From Nakaseomyces glabratus (taxonomy: Eukaryota > Ascomycota > Saccharomycetes > Saccharomycetales > Saccharomycetaceae): a stretch of DNA of 64,000 bases. Location: contig NC_088959.1 of NCBI RefSeq assembly GCF_010111755.1, forward strand, positions 558,001 to 622,000, given 5' to 3'. The position numbers and the translations under genes were made by a program. Every line of letters begins with the position of its first letter. The first letter of the stretch is position 1. This document shows positions 1 to 10,800 of this stretch, in pieces. A model generated the notes under the pieces. That model searched no databases. It had not been told where the DNA came from and saw only the letters and a list, made by a program, of their open reading frames with translations.

Positions 1-1785
1 AAAGAATGTCTGGTATTTTATTTTCTTTTTTTTTTTTTGTTTTCTGAGATTTTACAACTACGACAATAAACTTTTCGAGATTTAGGCCCTGGTTCAAACA
101 GATCAAATTGGGCATTGTATTGCAATTCACAATTTACTTCTTTAGCTGGTTAGCGAAAACACTTTTGATTGCGCAGAGTGGACAAAGGAGACCGCCAATT
201 GTCATCATTAGAGCACTGAGTGCTCCTCAGTTTTCCTGCTTTTATTTCCTTATACAACTACTTTCAAAATAAATGAAATTTATACCCAACCACAGTAGTA
301 AATTGCGCTAAATACCTGATCTGTGTGTTGTTTACGGGATCAATTCCATGTCTAAATTGCCTGATCTTGTTATTTTGATCCCATCTATTAACATTTCGCG
401 TTTTCACTCTACTCGTTGCCATTATCCTCGCCCGTTCACTGCCTTTCTTTCCCCCCCCCCCCACCTCCCATCCCCCCCTCCTGCCATCTCCCATAACCTA
501 CCTTTAACCCAATTAGGGAAATTTATGAACGCGAAAATGTAATTCTTGGGTGGTACAGTAGTTTTCACGCTTTCGATATGCGTGTTTCTAGTCTCCACGA
601 CACCGATCTTCTCTTTCTTCCGTTGCACTGACCCTTGCACTAGTCCTTCTTCGCACGCCTCTACCCTTGCTGTCTGGGGAATCACGAAAAAATGTCTCTC
701 AGATGAAAAAGGAAGAAGGCAATGCTTCGATCATTGACCACACTGTGAAGGATGAAAAGCTTCGATTTCCCCGATTCGGTATATCTTTAGAAGGTTTGTT
801 TGTGGTTTTCTCACAAACTACCTGAGAGGGACAAGGGAATCAAGCACGGCTCGCGCAGATTCTATGGTGTGTATTGCTAAGTTGGAGGCTACACGAAAAG
901 TTCTAGAGTTTTGAAAGTCAGAGACCTACGTAAGGAAGTGCCGAAGGGGTGTGGGTGACTCAAAATTAGGGAACAATAGAAGCTTTATTCATTGTGGAAG
1001 AGACGACAACTTATCGGCTTAGTATCGAGTGTAGGGGAAAGCCACCAAACTATTTTGCCTTTTTTTTGTCCTTCTTAAGATTTACGGTTTCGTATTGTTC
1101 TATACATCTAAGTTGACAAGTTTACATAATTCTCAGCAACGGCGTGTTCCACACATAGAGACTGTTGGATTGTTGAACACTTTATGGCATATCGATTCAG
1201 AGAGGGTGATTCAAATTAGTAACGGGGAGAATATATTGCAAATTATGTCCGGTCACTGGAAATGGTAAATTGTAAATAATTGATAGTGAATAGTTGAAGG
1301 GAGACAGCTTATTTTCTAATAATAGATGTTCATCCATAAGCCTTTGCACTATCTAGAACCCATACCCTCTCCCCCCCCCCATCTAACTGCTACAAACAAA
1401 AAAGTGACATCGATGTATTTGATCAATTTGGTTGATATAGTATGCGAAAAAAAAATATACAATTCTCGTGATCTAAATATCTTATGTATGTAAAGCTGTA
1501 CTAGGAATTTTTAAAAAGAAAGAAAATAATAGGGCATAAAGTAATTGTTAAGTACACTATTGGTTCTTCATTTCGTGATAGGAATCCTTTTTTTTTTCGA
1601 TTGCAATGTACAGTCCATGAATATATGAAGGGGATTGTGATTTATCAAATATCGGTAATCGTATGATTACCAATACTTGATAGCTATGTTTTTTCTCTTC
1701 TTTCTAAAAGTCGTAGGTAACAAGAATATATATGTATGAGGCTTGCAAGACGAAGAAAATGCCCGCCATCACATATTAATCATCT
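1..1785. other. gene-free left end, downstream of GPP1
   Basis: No reading frame here looks like a gene: the open frames are short, low-complexity and lack recognisable similarity. The stretch holds a long T tract near 26-38, a run of 12 C at 451-462, a run of 10 C at 1371-1380, and AT-rich sequence typical of a yeast 3' region just before GPP1. The promoter or terminator of a gene to the left of the window may lie here, but I cannot identify one. Confidence 0.6.
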
Positions 1786-2529
1786 CTACCACTTTTGGAT
1801 ATCATCTCTAACGTATAGATAGTCGTCGAATACGAGGATGACTTCGTCGGTCTCTTTGTCGTAACCAGCAACCCTGACGGATCTGTGATCCTTAATGACT
1901 ATATCACAGCCCTTCTCTCTCAGCGAAGAGGCAGAGAAAGTGGTAGCGATACCGATGATCTTACAACCAGCAGCTTTACCGGCGGCAATACCAGCTGGAG
2001 CATCTTCAAAGACGACAACCTTAGACTTCTCAGGGTAATGTGTGTTGATTGGGTAGCCTAGACCTTCTCTACCCTTTAGGTATGGTTCAGGGTTAGGCTT
2101 ACCCTTCTTCACATCGTTAGCAGTGATGAAGTATGTTGGCTTCTTGATGCCTAGAACAGCGAACCACTTGGAAGCCATCTCTCTTGTACCGGAAGTAGCC
2201 ACGGCCCACTTTTCCTTTGGCAACTCGTTAAAGCTGTTACATAGCTTCACGGCACCAGCGACCTCGATGGCTTCCTTACCGTACTTATCAGGGATTTCAC
2301 CTTCCAGCTTTGTGACGGTTTCCTCATCGGCGAAGTCTGGAGCAAACTTAGCAATAGCATCGTAAGTTCTCCAACCATGGGAAACATGGATCACATGCTC
2401 AGCATCGAAGTATGGCTTATCCTTACCAAAATCTCTCCAGAATGCAGCTAGAGCTGGCTGGGAAATGATGATGGTACCATCGACATCGAAAAGAGCAGCG
2501 TTAACTCTCAAAGTAATTGGTTCTGGCAT
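1786..2529 (-). CDS. GPP1: DL-glycerol-3-phosphate phosphatase (HAD family)
   Basis: The 247-residue protein is a HAD-superfamily phosphatase very close to yeast Gpp1/Rhr2 and Gpp2/Hor2 (about 250 residues). It removes phosphate from glycerol-3-phosphate in the cytosol, the last step of glycerol synthesis, used for osmotic adjustment and redox balance. The nucleophile motif DVDGT is at residues 15-19; an ATSGT block and the late VVFEDAPAGIAAGKAAGC block (HAD motifs II and IV) are intact. The ATG at 2527-2529 aligns with the family start, and the sequence ends in KW as in the S. cerevisiae paralogs. Codon use is strongly biased, which suggests high expression. It is transcribed divergently from YAK1. 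The two S. cerevisiae paralogs are so alike that I cannot say which of the duplicate pair it descends from. Confidence 0.95.
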   Translation of the reverse strand: MPEPITLRVNAALFDVDGTIIISQPALAAFWRDFGKDKPYFDAEHVIHVSHGWRTYDAIAKFAPDFADEETVTKLEGEIPDKYGKEAIEVAGAVKLCNSFNELPKEKWAVATSGTREMASKWFAVLGIKKPTYFITANDVKKGKPNPEPYLKGREGLGYPINTHYPEKSKVVVFEDAPAGIAAGKAAGCKIIGIATTFSASSLREKGCDIVIKDHRSVRVAGYDKETDEVILVFDDYLYVRDDIQKW

Positions 2530-3852
2530 ATTGTTTTTTTTGTTTCGTACAGGTATTTATGTGTTTATGGATATATCATATAGAATCAGAATTACAGTAC
2601 TAAAGACAAATGAGATGAACTGCTTATATACTTTAGAATTTTTCAACAATTTCGAACTTAGTTCTGTTCAGTTCCATTTTTGCTTTTTTTTTCTCTCTCT
2701 CTCTCTCTTACACTCTTTACTACACCGATGCGCAATACAAGGGATGAGAGGGGGGGTTATTTCTTTTTCCTTGTGCTTGACCTTTCACTTACTAAAGAAG
2801 CTTTCTTCTCTTCAAATTCAATTGAGACGAGAATAGCGATTCCCCGTGGTACAATGAGAGCATGTTCACAACAATGCAGGATTTCATTATGTGGAAGGGT
2901 CCTTTTGAACTGAACCCTTTTCGAAGCGTTCAAGCAGTGGAAGCATCCCCCCCTCCATCCCTTCCATGAAACCCCCCCTACACTTCTAAACCCTCCCCGC
3001 CCCCATTTATCCGGGCTTCCTGAGGTCATTTACAAAGCCGAGATAAAGTGGCGAGAACGGTTGACTATCTCAGAGAATGTGCAGTACAGTGCTCAGCACT
3101 TATGGACTCAAAGAGCTGCACAGACACTGCGCAGCTCCATAGAGGCAATTGGGAACCGCAAGTCCTGTAGACCCGAACAAAACCCCGCGGATACTGCCGC
3201 AGACTGCAGAGCCGGAAAAAAAGGGATGATTGTCCTCTCTTGTGCACAGAGATTCACGCACTCCCTCACACACACGGCATCCCACACAACGTAGCGCACA
3301 ACCGTAGGGCCCCCTCCATAAAGAAGAAAAGTGAGAAATTGGATCCACCCCCACTATATCAGCAGCTACGAGCCGGAAAAACTTCCATTTATAAACCGGA
3401 AAAATTATACGTGTCGCGTTACCTCACCTGACTGATAAAATTCAAATAAAATTCAAATAAAATTATAATATAATATAATATAATAAAATAAAATATAACA
3501 GCTCTACTAAATTCTATCGACGCCAATACACAGCATATCATTGTTAATTGAGCTCTCTTTTGTATGTTTGTGACAGTGGAAATACTGTTCTCACAGGTGT
3601 AGACATTTGTATGTATCGTGACCCTATGTCACTAGAGTAGTGACTGGCTCTTTCGTCTACCACCTTTCCCCCCCTACTGTGTGTGCGCAAGTCTTCCCAC
3701 TGGGGGGGATTCCCAAGGCCCCTTCCCATTATTGTCAACTGGTTTCTTCTAGTGTGTAGGGTAGGGAGTTTTGAGTTGAGTTTTACAGGGATCAAACCCA
3801 ACAGTAAGCCATATATATACCTATATGAAGTTGAAGGGGCAGATTATCTTCG
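2530..3852. promoter_or_regulatory. divergent GPP1/YAK1 promoter region with STRE-like cores
   Basis: This 1.3-kb gene-free region separates two divergent genes. A TATA-like element for GPP1 (TATATAAG on the minus strand) sits at 2623-2630, about 95 nt upstream of its ATG. A CT repeat covers 2691-2709. C or G tracts of seven occur at 2750-2756, 2947-2953 and 2972-2978. CCCCT cores, the binding site of the stress factors Msn2/4, are present at 2950-2954, 2975-2979, 3311-3315 and 3671-3675. Because C tracts create CCCCT by chance, stress control is an inference, though it fits an osmolyte gene and a stress kinase. Confidence 0.45.
3435..3499. repeat. AT-rich tandem repeats upstream of YAK1
   Basis: A 10-11 nt unit (AAATAAAATTC) is repeated over about 3435-3464 and runs straight into a pentamer array of TAATA units (about 3464-3485) and then AAATA units. 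It looks like a microsatellite or nucleosome-depleted promoter tract and has no coding potential. Confidence 0.7.
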
Positions 3853-6189
3853 ATGGTACAGATATACTATAATGAGAACCAAGCGTTAGAACCGATGCAA
3901 CACAACCAAGCTAACGGCATATGGAAGGCCTCCTACATGGACGAGGCCAATGCAGACTCTAAGAGGTTCGCATTCACTAACCCATGGGGCAATGAAAAGA
4001 TAGACGAGGACGAGGCCATGTCCTACAACTACTCGAGCGCTAACAGCACCGCTGATGTGGACATGAACAGCGACATGTACAAGCGTAGGAAATCGAGTCT
4101 GGTGGTACCGCCTTCAAGAGCCGCAGCACCGAACCCTTTCCAATACGAGACTATGCAAAACAGCACAGGTACAGCACAGCGAGCTATGTACCCAGAGTCG
4201 TCAGCGTACCAACAACAAAGACAGATCATGGTCCCACACCAGCAACAAGGACAACTGGCATCCAGGTTCAACTCTAGATTCGTGCCCTCTTTGTACAACC
4301 CGCAGGAGTTCCAAAGAAGACAAAGTCTCGCTACTGCTCAGTTCTCAACACCATCAAGTCTGCATGGTTCAGCGTCCAATCAGGCGTTCAACACGGGTTC
4401 CGGCAACAATGGTGTTAATCTGAACTACGCCAGTGCAAATGTAACAACTAACAATTCATCCACATATCTGAGTGCTATGACCCCGAACGTACCGATGGAG
4501 ATGGGCAACATACCATTAGCATCCCCACACAGAAGGCTCAGTGCTTTTCCTACCAGTGGCACCACAAACTCCTCTTTGCAACCACCATTTAAACAGCTAA
4601 GAAGGGACGAGGGTTCCCCAAGGCAGATAGTCATCCCACAGATGCACAGATGCCACTCCAAAAATGATCTACAACCGTGTATTAATCCTAACCCAAAATT
4701 TAGGAGAGCCTCTTTGCACTCGAACACCATATCGCCTCTTATCGGCCTCACCAAGAGTCTGCTGACTACTTACGCCCTGTGCTCACCAGACTTCACTTAC
4801 CAAACATCTAAGAATCCAAAACGTGTGCTAACGAAACCAAGCGAAGGTAAGTACAATAACGGCTACGATAATGTGAACAGTGATTACATCTTGTACGTCA
4901 ATGACGTTCTTGGTACTGAGCAGAATAGAAAGTACTTAGTGCTGGATATACTGGGTCAAGGTACTTTCGGACAAGTGGTGAAGTGTCAAAATTTGCAAAC
5001 AAAGGAGATTATTGCAGTCAAGGTGGTGAAGTCGAGATCAGAGTATTTGAACCAAAGTATCAGTGAGGCCAAGATTTTGGAACTGTTAAACGAGAAAATT
5101 GATCCAAACAATAAGCATCACTTCTTAAGAATGCATGACTCCTTTGTTCACAAGAATCACTTGTGTCTGGTATTTGAACTGTTAAGTAATAACCTTTATG
5201 AGCTTCTCAAACAGAACAAGTTCCATGGTTTGTCTATTCAACTGATAAGGACCTTCACAATTCAAATATTAGATTCCTTATGTGTTCTCAAGGATAGTAA
5301 ATTAATACATTGTGATCTGAAACCTGAAAATATACTTTTATGCTCACCTGATAAACCAGACTTAAAGGTTATAGATTTTGGTTCATCATGTGAGGAGACA
5401 AGAACCGTATACACATACATTCAATCAAGATTTTATAGAGCGCCAGAGATTATACTAGGTATTCCATACTCTACCAGTATCGACATGTGGTCACTGGGTT
5501 GTATTGTTGCTGAGTTGTTTTTAGGTATCCCTATCTTCCCAGGATCTTCTGAGTTTAACCAACTGACCAGAATAATAACCACATTAGGATATCCTCCAAC
5601 GTGGATGATTGATATGGGTAAGAGTTCTCATAAGTTCTTAAAGAAGCTGAACACTTTGAACTTGGATATGACTAATATTAACGACGTGGAAGCTCAAAAT
5701 AATAATGCTAATTATACTACGGCTAATAGAATGCAGAAGAATCAGCCAACTGCTAAGTATAGATTAAAAACGATAGAAGAGTTTAATAGAGATAATAATG
5801 CTTCTGAAAAGGTTGGGAAGCAGTACTTTAAATGGGCACTATTGGAAGATATTATCAGAAATTATAGAATTCATAAGAATATCCAAAAATCACCTGAATT
5901 GATAGAGCAAGAGATGAAGAACAGAGAATGCTTGATTCATTTCTTGAAAGGTATTTTAAATTTGAATCCACTTGAAAGGTGGACCCCACAACAAGCAGCC
6001 ATGCATCCATTTATAACACAACAACCATTTACAGGTAAATGGTTTCCACCAGGGTCTTTCAATACTATGAATACCAGTAACTTCGGGAGTCAACCCAGAC
6101 AAGAAGGCAATAACTCTAATAACATGAAGCCAAACTCTCAAGAAGGGCCAACAAAGGAGTTCACCAACTTGAAGATTATAGAGGATTGA
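3853..6189 (+). CDS. YAK1: DYRK-family protein kinase Yak1
   Basis: The 778-residue protein is Yak1, the growth-inhibitory DYRK kinase that acts against PKA signalling and phosphorylates stress regulators in cytosol and nucleus. The first ~350 residues are low-complexity, rich in N, Q and S. The kinase domain follows at about 361-710: glycine loop GQGTFG, catalytic lysine K390, the HCDLKPEN loop with D488, the DFG aspartate D508, and the DYRK signature Y520-T-Y522 ahead of SRFYRAPE, the tyrosine that these kinases autophosphorylate. A short low-complexity insert lies inside the C-lobe, as in the S. cerevisiae protein (about 807 residues). The ATG at 3853 is the first in frame; one at codon 15 is an alternative, since similarity only begins near the GIWKASY segment. 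The 5' third is more GC-rich than the rest. Confidence 0.97.
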   Translation: MVQIYYNENQALEPMQHNQANGIWKASYMDEANADSKRFAFTNPWGNEKIDEDEAMSYNYSSANSTADVDMNSDMYKRRKSSLVVPPSRAAAPNPFQYETMQNSTGTAQRAMYPESSAYQQQRQIMVPHQQQGQLASRFNSRFVPSLYNPQEFQRRQSLATAQFSTPSSLHGSASNQAFNTGSGNNGVNLNYASANVTTNNSSTYLSAMTPNVPMEMGNIPLASPHRRLSAFPTSGTTNSSLQPPFKQLRRDEGSPRQIVIPQMHRCHSKNDLQPCINPNPKFRRASLHSNTISPLIGLTKSLLTTYALCSPDFTYQTSKNPKRVLTKPSEGKYNNGYDNVNSDYILYVNDVLGTEQNRKYLVLDILGQGTFGQVVKCQNLQTKEIIAVKVVKSRSEYLNQSISEAKILELLNEKIDPNNKHHFLRMHDSFVHKNHLCLVFELLSNNLYELLKQNKFHGLSIQLIRTFTIQILDSLCVLKDSKLIHCDLKPENILLCSPDKPDLKVIDFGSSCEETRTVYTYIQSRFYRAPEIILGIPYSTSIDMWSLGCIVAELFLGIPIFPGSSEFNQLTRIITTLGYPPTWMIDMGKSSHKFLKKLNTLNLDMTNINDVEAQNNNANYTTANRMQKNQPTAKYRLKTIEEFNRDNNASEKVGKQYFKWALLEDIIRNYRIHKNIQKSPELIEQEMKNRECLIHFLKGILNLNPLERWTPQQAAMHPFITQQPFTGKWFPPGSFNTMNTSNFGSQPRQEGNNSNNMKPNSQEGPTKEFTNLKIIED

Positions 6190-7180
6190 TTTTATCTCCA
6201 TTTCATTAAATCTTTAACTTGATGAAAACCCTTTTAACGATACAGATGTATAGATTGTATGGCATTTTCCACTGGCCATTCTTCTATATGAAATACTTGG
6301 ATGATTGCTTTATATTGTTCAGTAATTTAACAAGGAATGCTGGACTTTTCATGGGAAGGTATCATATTTCCATTTCAATTTAATATAGAGACACGATTCC
6401 AAACTTTACGATCAAAACTATATATATATTTTTTCTACTTCTATATATTGTATTTTAATAAACAAATACTGATAACGTTAATACCAGGCTTGTTTCGTTT
6501 TTGCTTAGTTGCGATTTTGATGAAATTGCTTACAAAAGTATATTTTATCGGTCATGTTTATATGTATAAAACTATTTCCTTTTATAACTCTGTCGAAATA
6601 ATATGTACAAGGGTCTAATAAAAATAGAAAAACAAAATTGCAAAATTGCAAAATAGCGAGCACAGATAGCATCCAGTGAGTTGTCCCCAATCCATTGACC
6701 ATGCAACGATAACTATCTAAGTCCGATGAATCTTTTACTTTTGTTTGTGTTTTTTATTTCATTATTATTATTTTTGTTTTGTTTGGTCAATTTGAAAAGT
6801 TGTTAAAAGGAAACACTCACATCTATTCTTTCGATTGTACAGTTGTCAATTTCATAATAGTATTAAAAGTGAGCACCGAATGGGGTAGTGATTAAATAAC
6901 GATTCATTAAGAAATGCTCATGCAACCATTTAAAGAAAAAGATAGTAAGACGCCACTGTCATATTAGAAAGTGATATACTTTCTCGATTGTATTTGGTTG
7001 GGTGTCATAAAATTAAATTTCGAAAAAGTAACATAGAGAAGGGGAGACAAAAAATAGAGTTGCTGATTTGAAACAAAAGACTAGTATGATTGGTAAAACG
7101 TAATGAAATGAGTTGTTCAAAAAAAAAAAATTATTACAGTGGAACAAATGAACAAATGAAGAAAAAATAAATGAAAGTAA
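6190..7180. other. convergent 3' region between YAK1 and TIM17
   Basis: YAK1 (+) and TIM17 (-) converge on this 1-kb AT-rich stretch. It contains long T and A tracts and TATATA-type 3'-end signals (for example around 6420-6430). The open frames inside are AT-driven and resemble nothing known. I see no RNA gene. Confidence 0.6.
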
Positions 7181-7666
7181 TCAGGCCTGTAAAGGTTGAG
7201 GTGGAGCGCTACCTGCACCTTCTGGTAGTGGTGGAGCCATTGGCTTTGCTTGCCAAGCAGCGTATCTTTGGAACATTAGACCGACACCTTCAATGACACC
7301 CAGCAAACATGCACAAGTAATAGCACTGTTTCTGGTATGTTTCCAACCACCTCTAACGGCTAAAGCACCACCAGTGAAAAAACCAGCGATGATTGCGTTC
7401 CATGGATCTTCTCTTTTCCTCACAGCCTTAACCGCACAGTCAAATGTAGAGAATAGACCACCCCATACACCGAAGTTACCACCTAGAACAGGAGCACGAG
7501 CCTTGACGGCACTCATGGCACCTAGACCACGCTCACCTAGAGGAGAATTTCTGAAACCTTTGATACCGTGCCAGACCACACCACCGATGGCACCCATGGC
7601 AAAGGCACCACCAAAGTCATTAAGTATAACAATAGGGCATGGGTCTCTAGAATGATCAGCAGACAT
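7181..7666 (-). CDS. TIM17: mitochondrial inner-membrane translocase subunit Tim17
   Basis: The 161-residue protein is Tim17, a core subunit of the TIM23 complex that moves presequence-bearing proteins across, or laterally into, the mitochondrial inner membrane. The Tim17/22/23 family fold is visible as four hydrophobic glycine-rich segments between about residues 15 and 135, with GxxxG-type patterns. The two cysteines that form the conserved intermembrane-space disulfide are present at C10 and C77, the same numbering as in S. cerevisiae (158 residues). The ATG at 7664-7666 gives the expected start [11 protein letters not shown]. The C-terminus is a proline- and alanine-rich tail. As in S. 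cerevisiae, it lies between YAK1 and ROQ1. Confidence 0.98.
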   Translation of the reverse strand: MSADHSRDPCPIVILNDFGGAFAMGAIGGVVWHGIKGFRNSPLGERGLGAMSAVKARAPVLGGNFGVWGGLFSTFDCAVKAVRKREDPWNAIIAGFFTGGALAVRGGWKHTRNSAITCACLLGVIEGVGLMFQRYAAWQAKPMAPPLPEGAGSAPPQPLQA

Positions 7667-8210
7667 TATCGGGTCAAAGGTGAGTGTTTATTAGTGTGTA
7701 TATTTAGAGAAGATTGTATTTCTCTTCCGCTTTAAAAGAATAGCAGGAGGAGTGAGGTGAAAGAAATAGCTGAGACAGAATTGTAACTATGATTCCCAGT
7801 TTTTGACTATACTGGTTTCAACTTTGTCACACAACGAAGATTTTGGCAGTGCCAGGGAATCCGAAAAGTGAAATTCCAGAATTTTTTTTTGGGCTAGTGA
7901 GTAATATCACTGTGTACATATTAAGTCACGCTGTGGTACAGTGCATGGCCCTCTCCCAACATATTCAACTTGATTATATGGAAGGTGCTGTAGTGTATTG
8001 GGTATGAATGATGTAGATGTATTGTATTTGGTGAAACTTATAACAGATATGTAGTGTTACATAGTGGATAGAGTACAGGCAATGGATATAGTTGGGGGGG
8101 AGATGAATATGCAGAGAATACAGAAAAGACCTTGAAATAAATGCACGATTAGATTATTCTATGTTATTGTTGTTTTATGAAAATGCTAATTTTTTTTTTC
8201 AATCTATCGT
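7667..8210. other. TIM17 promoter / ROQ1 3' region
   Basis: This 544-nt gene-free stretch lies between two genes on the minus strand. It contains a G run at 8093-8099 and T tracts near 7885 and 8190. I recognise no strong motif. Confidence 0.5.
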
Positions 8211-8459
8211 TTAGATGGGAGAAGAATTGTCCGCTGATCCCGCTGTTCTTCCGTGATTTGAGTTGTCTGTGTAGTTAGAGTAACGAGGCTGCCTTATCTC
8301 TATGAAGTAGTATACCACTGGTGATCTAGGCTGATTCGTCACCGCGAAATCACCAAGTCTATCTGCGTCCTCGGTCTGTTCACGGCCAAAATAGATCGGT
8401 TCTTCCTTCTTGCTACGCATCACCCGCCTATGGTTTGTATCATTGTTAGAGTAAATCAT
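8211..8459 (-). CDS. ROQ1: Roq1-like regulator of the Ubr1 ubiquitin ligase (hydrophilin)
   Basis: This 82-residue hydrophilic protein corresponds to YJL144W/Roq1 (104 residues in S. cerevisiae), a stress-induced protein that is cleaved and then reprograms the N-degron ligase Ubr1 toward misfolded proteins. The identification rests on position between TIM17 and SFH5 and on a conserved core at residues 36-57: GDF, then NQP, then a VxYYFxE-type hydrophobic segment. In S. cerevisiae Roq1 the protease Ynm3 exposes Arg22. Here a Met-Arg-Ser at residues 14-16 (R15) aligns with the Leu-Arg-Ser there, so a comparable cleavage is plausible but inferred. The N-terminus is seven residues shorter before that arginine, and the Asn-rich tail is also shorter. 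The reading frame is closed and starts with ATG at 8457-8459. Confidence 0.82.
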   Translation of the reverse strand: MIYSNNDTNHRRVMRSKKEEPIYFGREQTEDADRLGDFAVTNQPRSPVVYYFIEIRQPRYSNYTDNSNHGRTAGSADNSSPI

Positions 8460-9527
8460 TTTTGTTTGTGTTTCTATTTGTGTTTGTGTTTATAGTTGTG
8501 TTTGTTGTAATAATTGTAATTGTATAGTTTTATAATTTATAGCTGCCAGTCCCTGAATTTTTTTAAATACCATGCTAGGTATTTATATGTTCTCCTATAG
8601 AGGCTGAGAGTCATCCGCTTATTACATCGAAGGTTTGTCTATTCCCTCACACTATCAAAGGTGTTAATTTGTAATGAGCGACTCCCCTGTAAGTAACTAA
8701 CTTCAAAGCATTTCCTTCACACTTTTCTGAGAATTGAATCCACAGTACAGCCCTTTCTCTGTCTTCCTTTCGTCCCTTCTTCTAATTCCAAACTTCCACA
8801 GACAGCACCGCATAATGTTTGGACTTTAGCCACAACCGCACAGTGTACCCCTAGGGGGGGGAGGATCCAACGAAGAATAGCCTCTTCACGGGATTCCTCT
8901 GCGGAAAAACTATGAAAGAGAAAACTGGCGCGCCTGAGCTTCGATATTTTTCCATCGCATTCCGACCAAAATCCCGAGAAGATAGGACCGCACAACTCTG
9001 TGGTTTGTGCGATGTATACTGAGACAATCTCTTTTCCCTTGTCCTCTCCTTCCTTCCCCCTCCAAGAGTACAGAAAAGCTTGCGTACCAATCACTTTTCT
9101 TCCATTTCTTTTAAGAATCCCCGGAAGGAAGTAACACTGAGGGAATCCTCACAGTGCCCTCCCTAACAATGAAGCGTAGGCTCCATTATGGGGCCCACCG
9201 GATCACACCTGGAAGCCATCGGGAGCACCGCAATTACAGTTTACCCGAGCATTAAAGTGGATGAGGTGCGTCATTTTCTGTGTTACTGTGCAGGAACAGT
9301 GGAACTCACTGCCTGCAGCTAAGCGGGAATACTGGAGGAATGTCATGACTTAGTGAAGGGATATACGGTTTTCTTGTGCGGGTGTCTGTGTGTGGCTTGT
9401 AGGAAATTATATATTGTGTGTTTATTATTAATGTATATGATATTGACAAAATGACGTAAATTACTTTATTACTTGGCGTTGATGTATTGGGTGTTCGGCG
9501 TGTGAGTCCGCAATATCGAAGAATAAA
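8460..9527. promoter_or_regulatory. ROQ1 upstream region
   Basis: This is 1.07 kb without a gene, between two minus-strand genes. Directly upstream of ROQ1, 8461-8510 is a degenerate TTTGTGT repeat, which would give an A/C-rich mRNA leader. A G run is at 8855-8862. A perfect Reb1-type core TTACCCG sits at 9241-9247; Reb1 sites serve as nucleosome-clearing promoter elements or as transcription roadblocks, and here it could separate SFH5 from ROQ1. The open frames in this region show no similarity. Confidence 0.4.
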
Positions 9528-10409
9528 CTATTCTACATCTTCGATCTCTTGTCTCTCGAGCAAGTAGGAAGCGTATGCGGTAGGTTTGACCTTTTTGACG
9601 TTCTGTTCGAAGATGGTGGATTTGGAAGAGCCCCCAAACTGGTCTCCGGGACATTGTTTCAAGTACTTGCCAAGCTTCTTACCGTCGTTCAGGACCACGA
9701 ACTTCTTCCTAGTGTTCTCATCCACAAAAGTCTTGATGATGTCGTAAGCCCATGCAAACACGCTTGGCACATTGACGAAGTACTTCGCGTACAACAACTC
9801 CGGGTAGTATGTCTGGAAAGTGTTGATAACCTCTTTCACACAGCTCTTCATGTCAGAGTCCATGCGCCACACGGAAACGGTCTTGTAGTCATGCACTTGA
9901 GTCATGTAGCAGTTCTCTTCGTCCTGGAAGTTCAGCAGTTGTATACCTTTCTCCATGAGCCCAATACGGTACCTCAAGAACTTCTGCACATCCTTGAACA
10001 ACTCTTTCTTCTTGACTAGCTTACCGTACAGGTTCCATGTGACAACACGCTTGTTGGGTTCTTCCTCTGGGTACCACGTCAAAATACCAACGTCTTCTAG
10101 CTCTTTGTTATGTGTTTCCTTGAATGCGCAGCTCAATGGGTTGAACTTCTTTCTCCATTTGAGAATCTTCACCAAATGTGTCACAATTTCATCGTAATTG
10201 AACTGGTACGCCTTGCAGAGCTTGAACAACAGCGATTGGGCAATGTCCTCGTTGTAATACTGCTGGACCTCGTCGGCAGACCCAATCTCTTTACAGATCT
10301 TGTGTCCATACAACTCATCATACCCATCACACTTAGTCTCGATGATGTTGCCTAGACTCCGAGATAGCTTATCAAACACCTGTTTCTCGTTATCGTTCTC
10401 GAACTTCAT
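9528..10409 (-). CDS. SFH5: Sec14-like protein Sfh5 (CRAL-TRIO, heme-binding type)
   Basis: The 293-residue protein matches Sfh5 (294 residues in S. cerevisiae), a member of the Sec14 phosphatidylinositol-transfer family found in cytosol, at the ER and at the cell periphery. The CRAL-TRIO N-terminal helical part covers about 50-100 and the lipid-binding domain about 105-270. S. cerevisiae Sfh5 is known to bind heme through Tyr175 with His173 nearby. Both are at identical numbers here in the segment QVHDYKTV, and Tyr68 and Arg148, which I recall as other pocket residues, also fall at the same positions. Heme binding is therefore likely conserved. The ATG at 10407-10409 gives a start at the expected length. 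Its order between ROQ1 and IDS2 is as in S. cerevisiae. Confidence 0.95.
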   Translation of the reverse strand: MKFENDNEKQVFDKLSRSLGNIIETKCDGYDELYGHKICKEIGSADEVQQYYNEDIAQSLLFKLCKAYQFNYDEIVTHLVKILKWRKKFNPLSCAFKETHNKELEDVGILTWYPEEEPNKRVVTWNLYGKLVKKKELFKDVQKFLRYRIGLMEKGIQLLNFQDEENCYMTQVHDYKTVSVWRMDSDMKSCVKEVINTFQTYYPELLYAKYFVNVPSVFAWAYDIIKTFVDENTRKKFVVLNDGKKLGKYLKQCPGDQFGGSSKSTIFEQNVKKVKPTAYASYLLERQEIEDVE

Positions 10410-10800
10410 CTTATTAAATACCTCACGCGTCTATCTCTTTATATATGGCAATGTGCCGTTATAATACAATTGAATAATCTTATAATGTTGCTTTAGTAAT
10501 AATCCACTTTTAAAATCAACCTAAACTATATGTATTGTCAAAATATTTTTTCGTTTACATATTTGTTCCTCATCGCCTCGTCATCATTGTTGAGACACCC
10601 AAGTTTGTCGTTCAGGAAATAAACATAAATTTTATCACCAGATGATAAAACTGAAATAGAGTTTAATTGTACAATATATTACTTTAAGAGCAATTCCCAC
10701 GTTTTTACAAAATTTAATAATCAATCTAATAGAAATTTTGGAGTAAAAAAGAACAACAAAAAGAAAATAATCTACAAATAAGATCTTCTTAAATGAATTG
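10410..10800. other. SFH5 promoter / IDS2 3' region
   Basis: A 391-nt AT-rich spacer between two minus-strand genes. It includes a small inverted repeat at about 10635-10650 (TTTTATCACCAGATGATAAAA). A TATATATG-type element near 10440 is a plausible SFH5 TATA. Nothing else stands out. Confidence 0.45.

Noticed and set aside
546..737. Short open frames in the left gene-free region
   Set aside because: Low-complexity Ser/Phe/Pro frames with no initiator support or similarity.
6337..6618. 93-codon frame downstream of YAK1
   Set aside because: Phe/Ile/Tyr-rich translation of AT-rich 3' DNA with no similarity; it also overlaps the likely YAK1 3' UTR.
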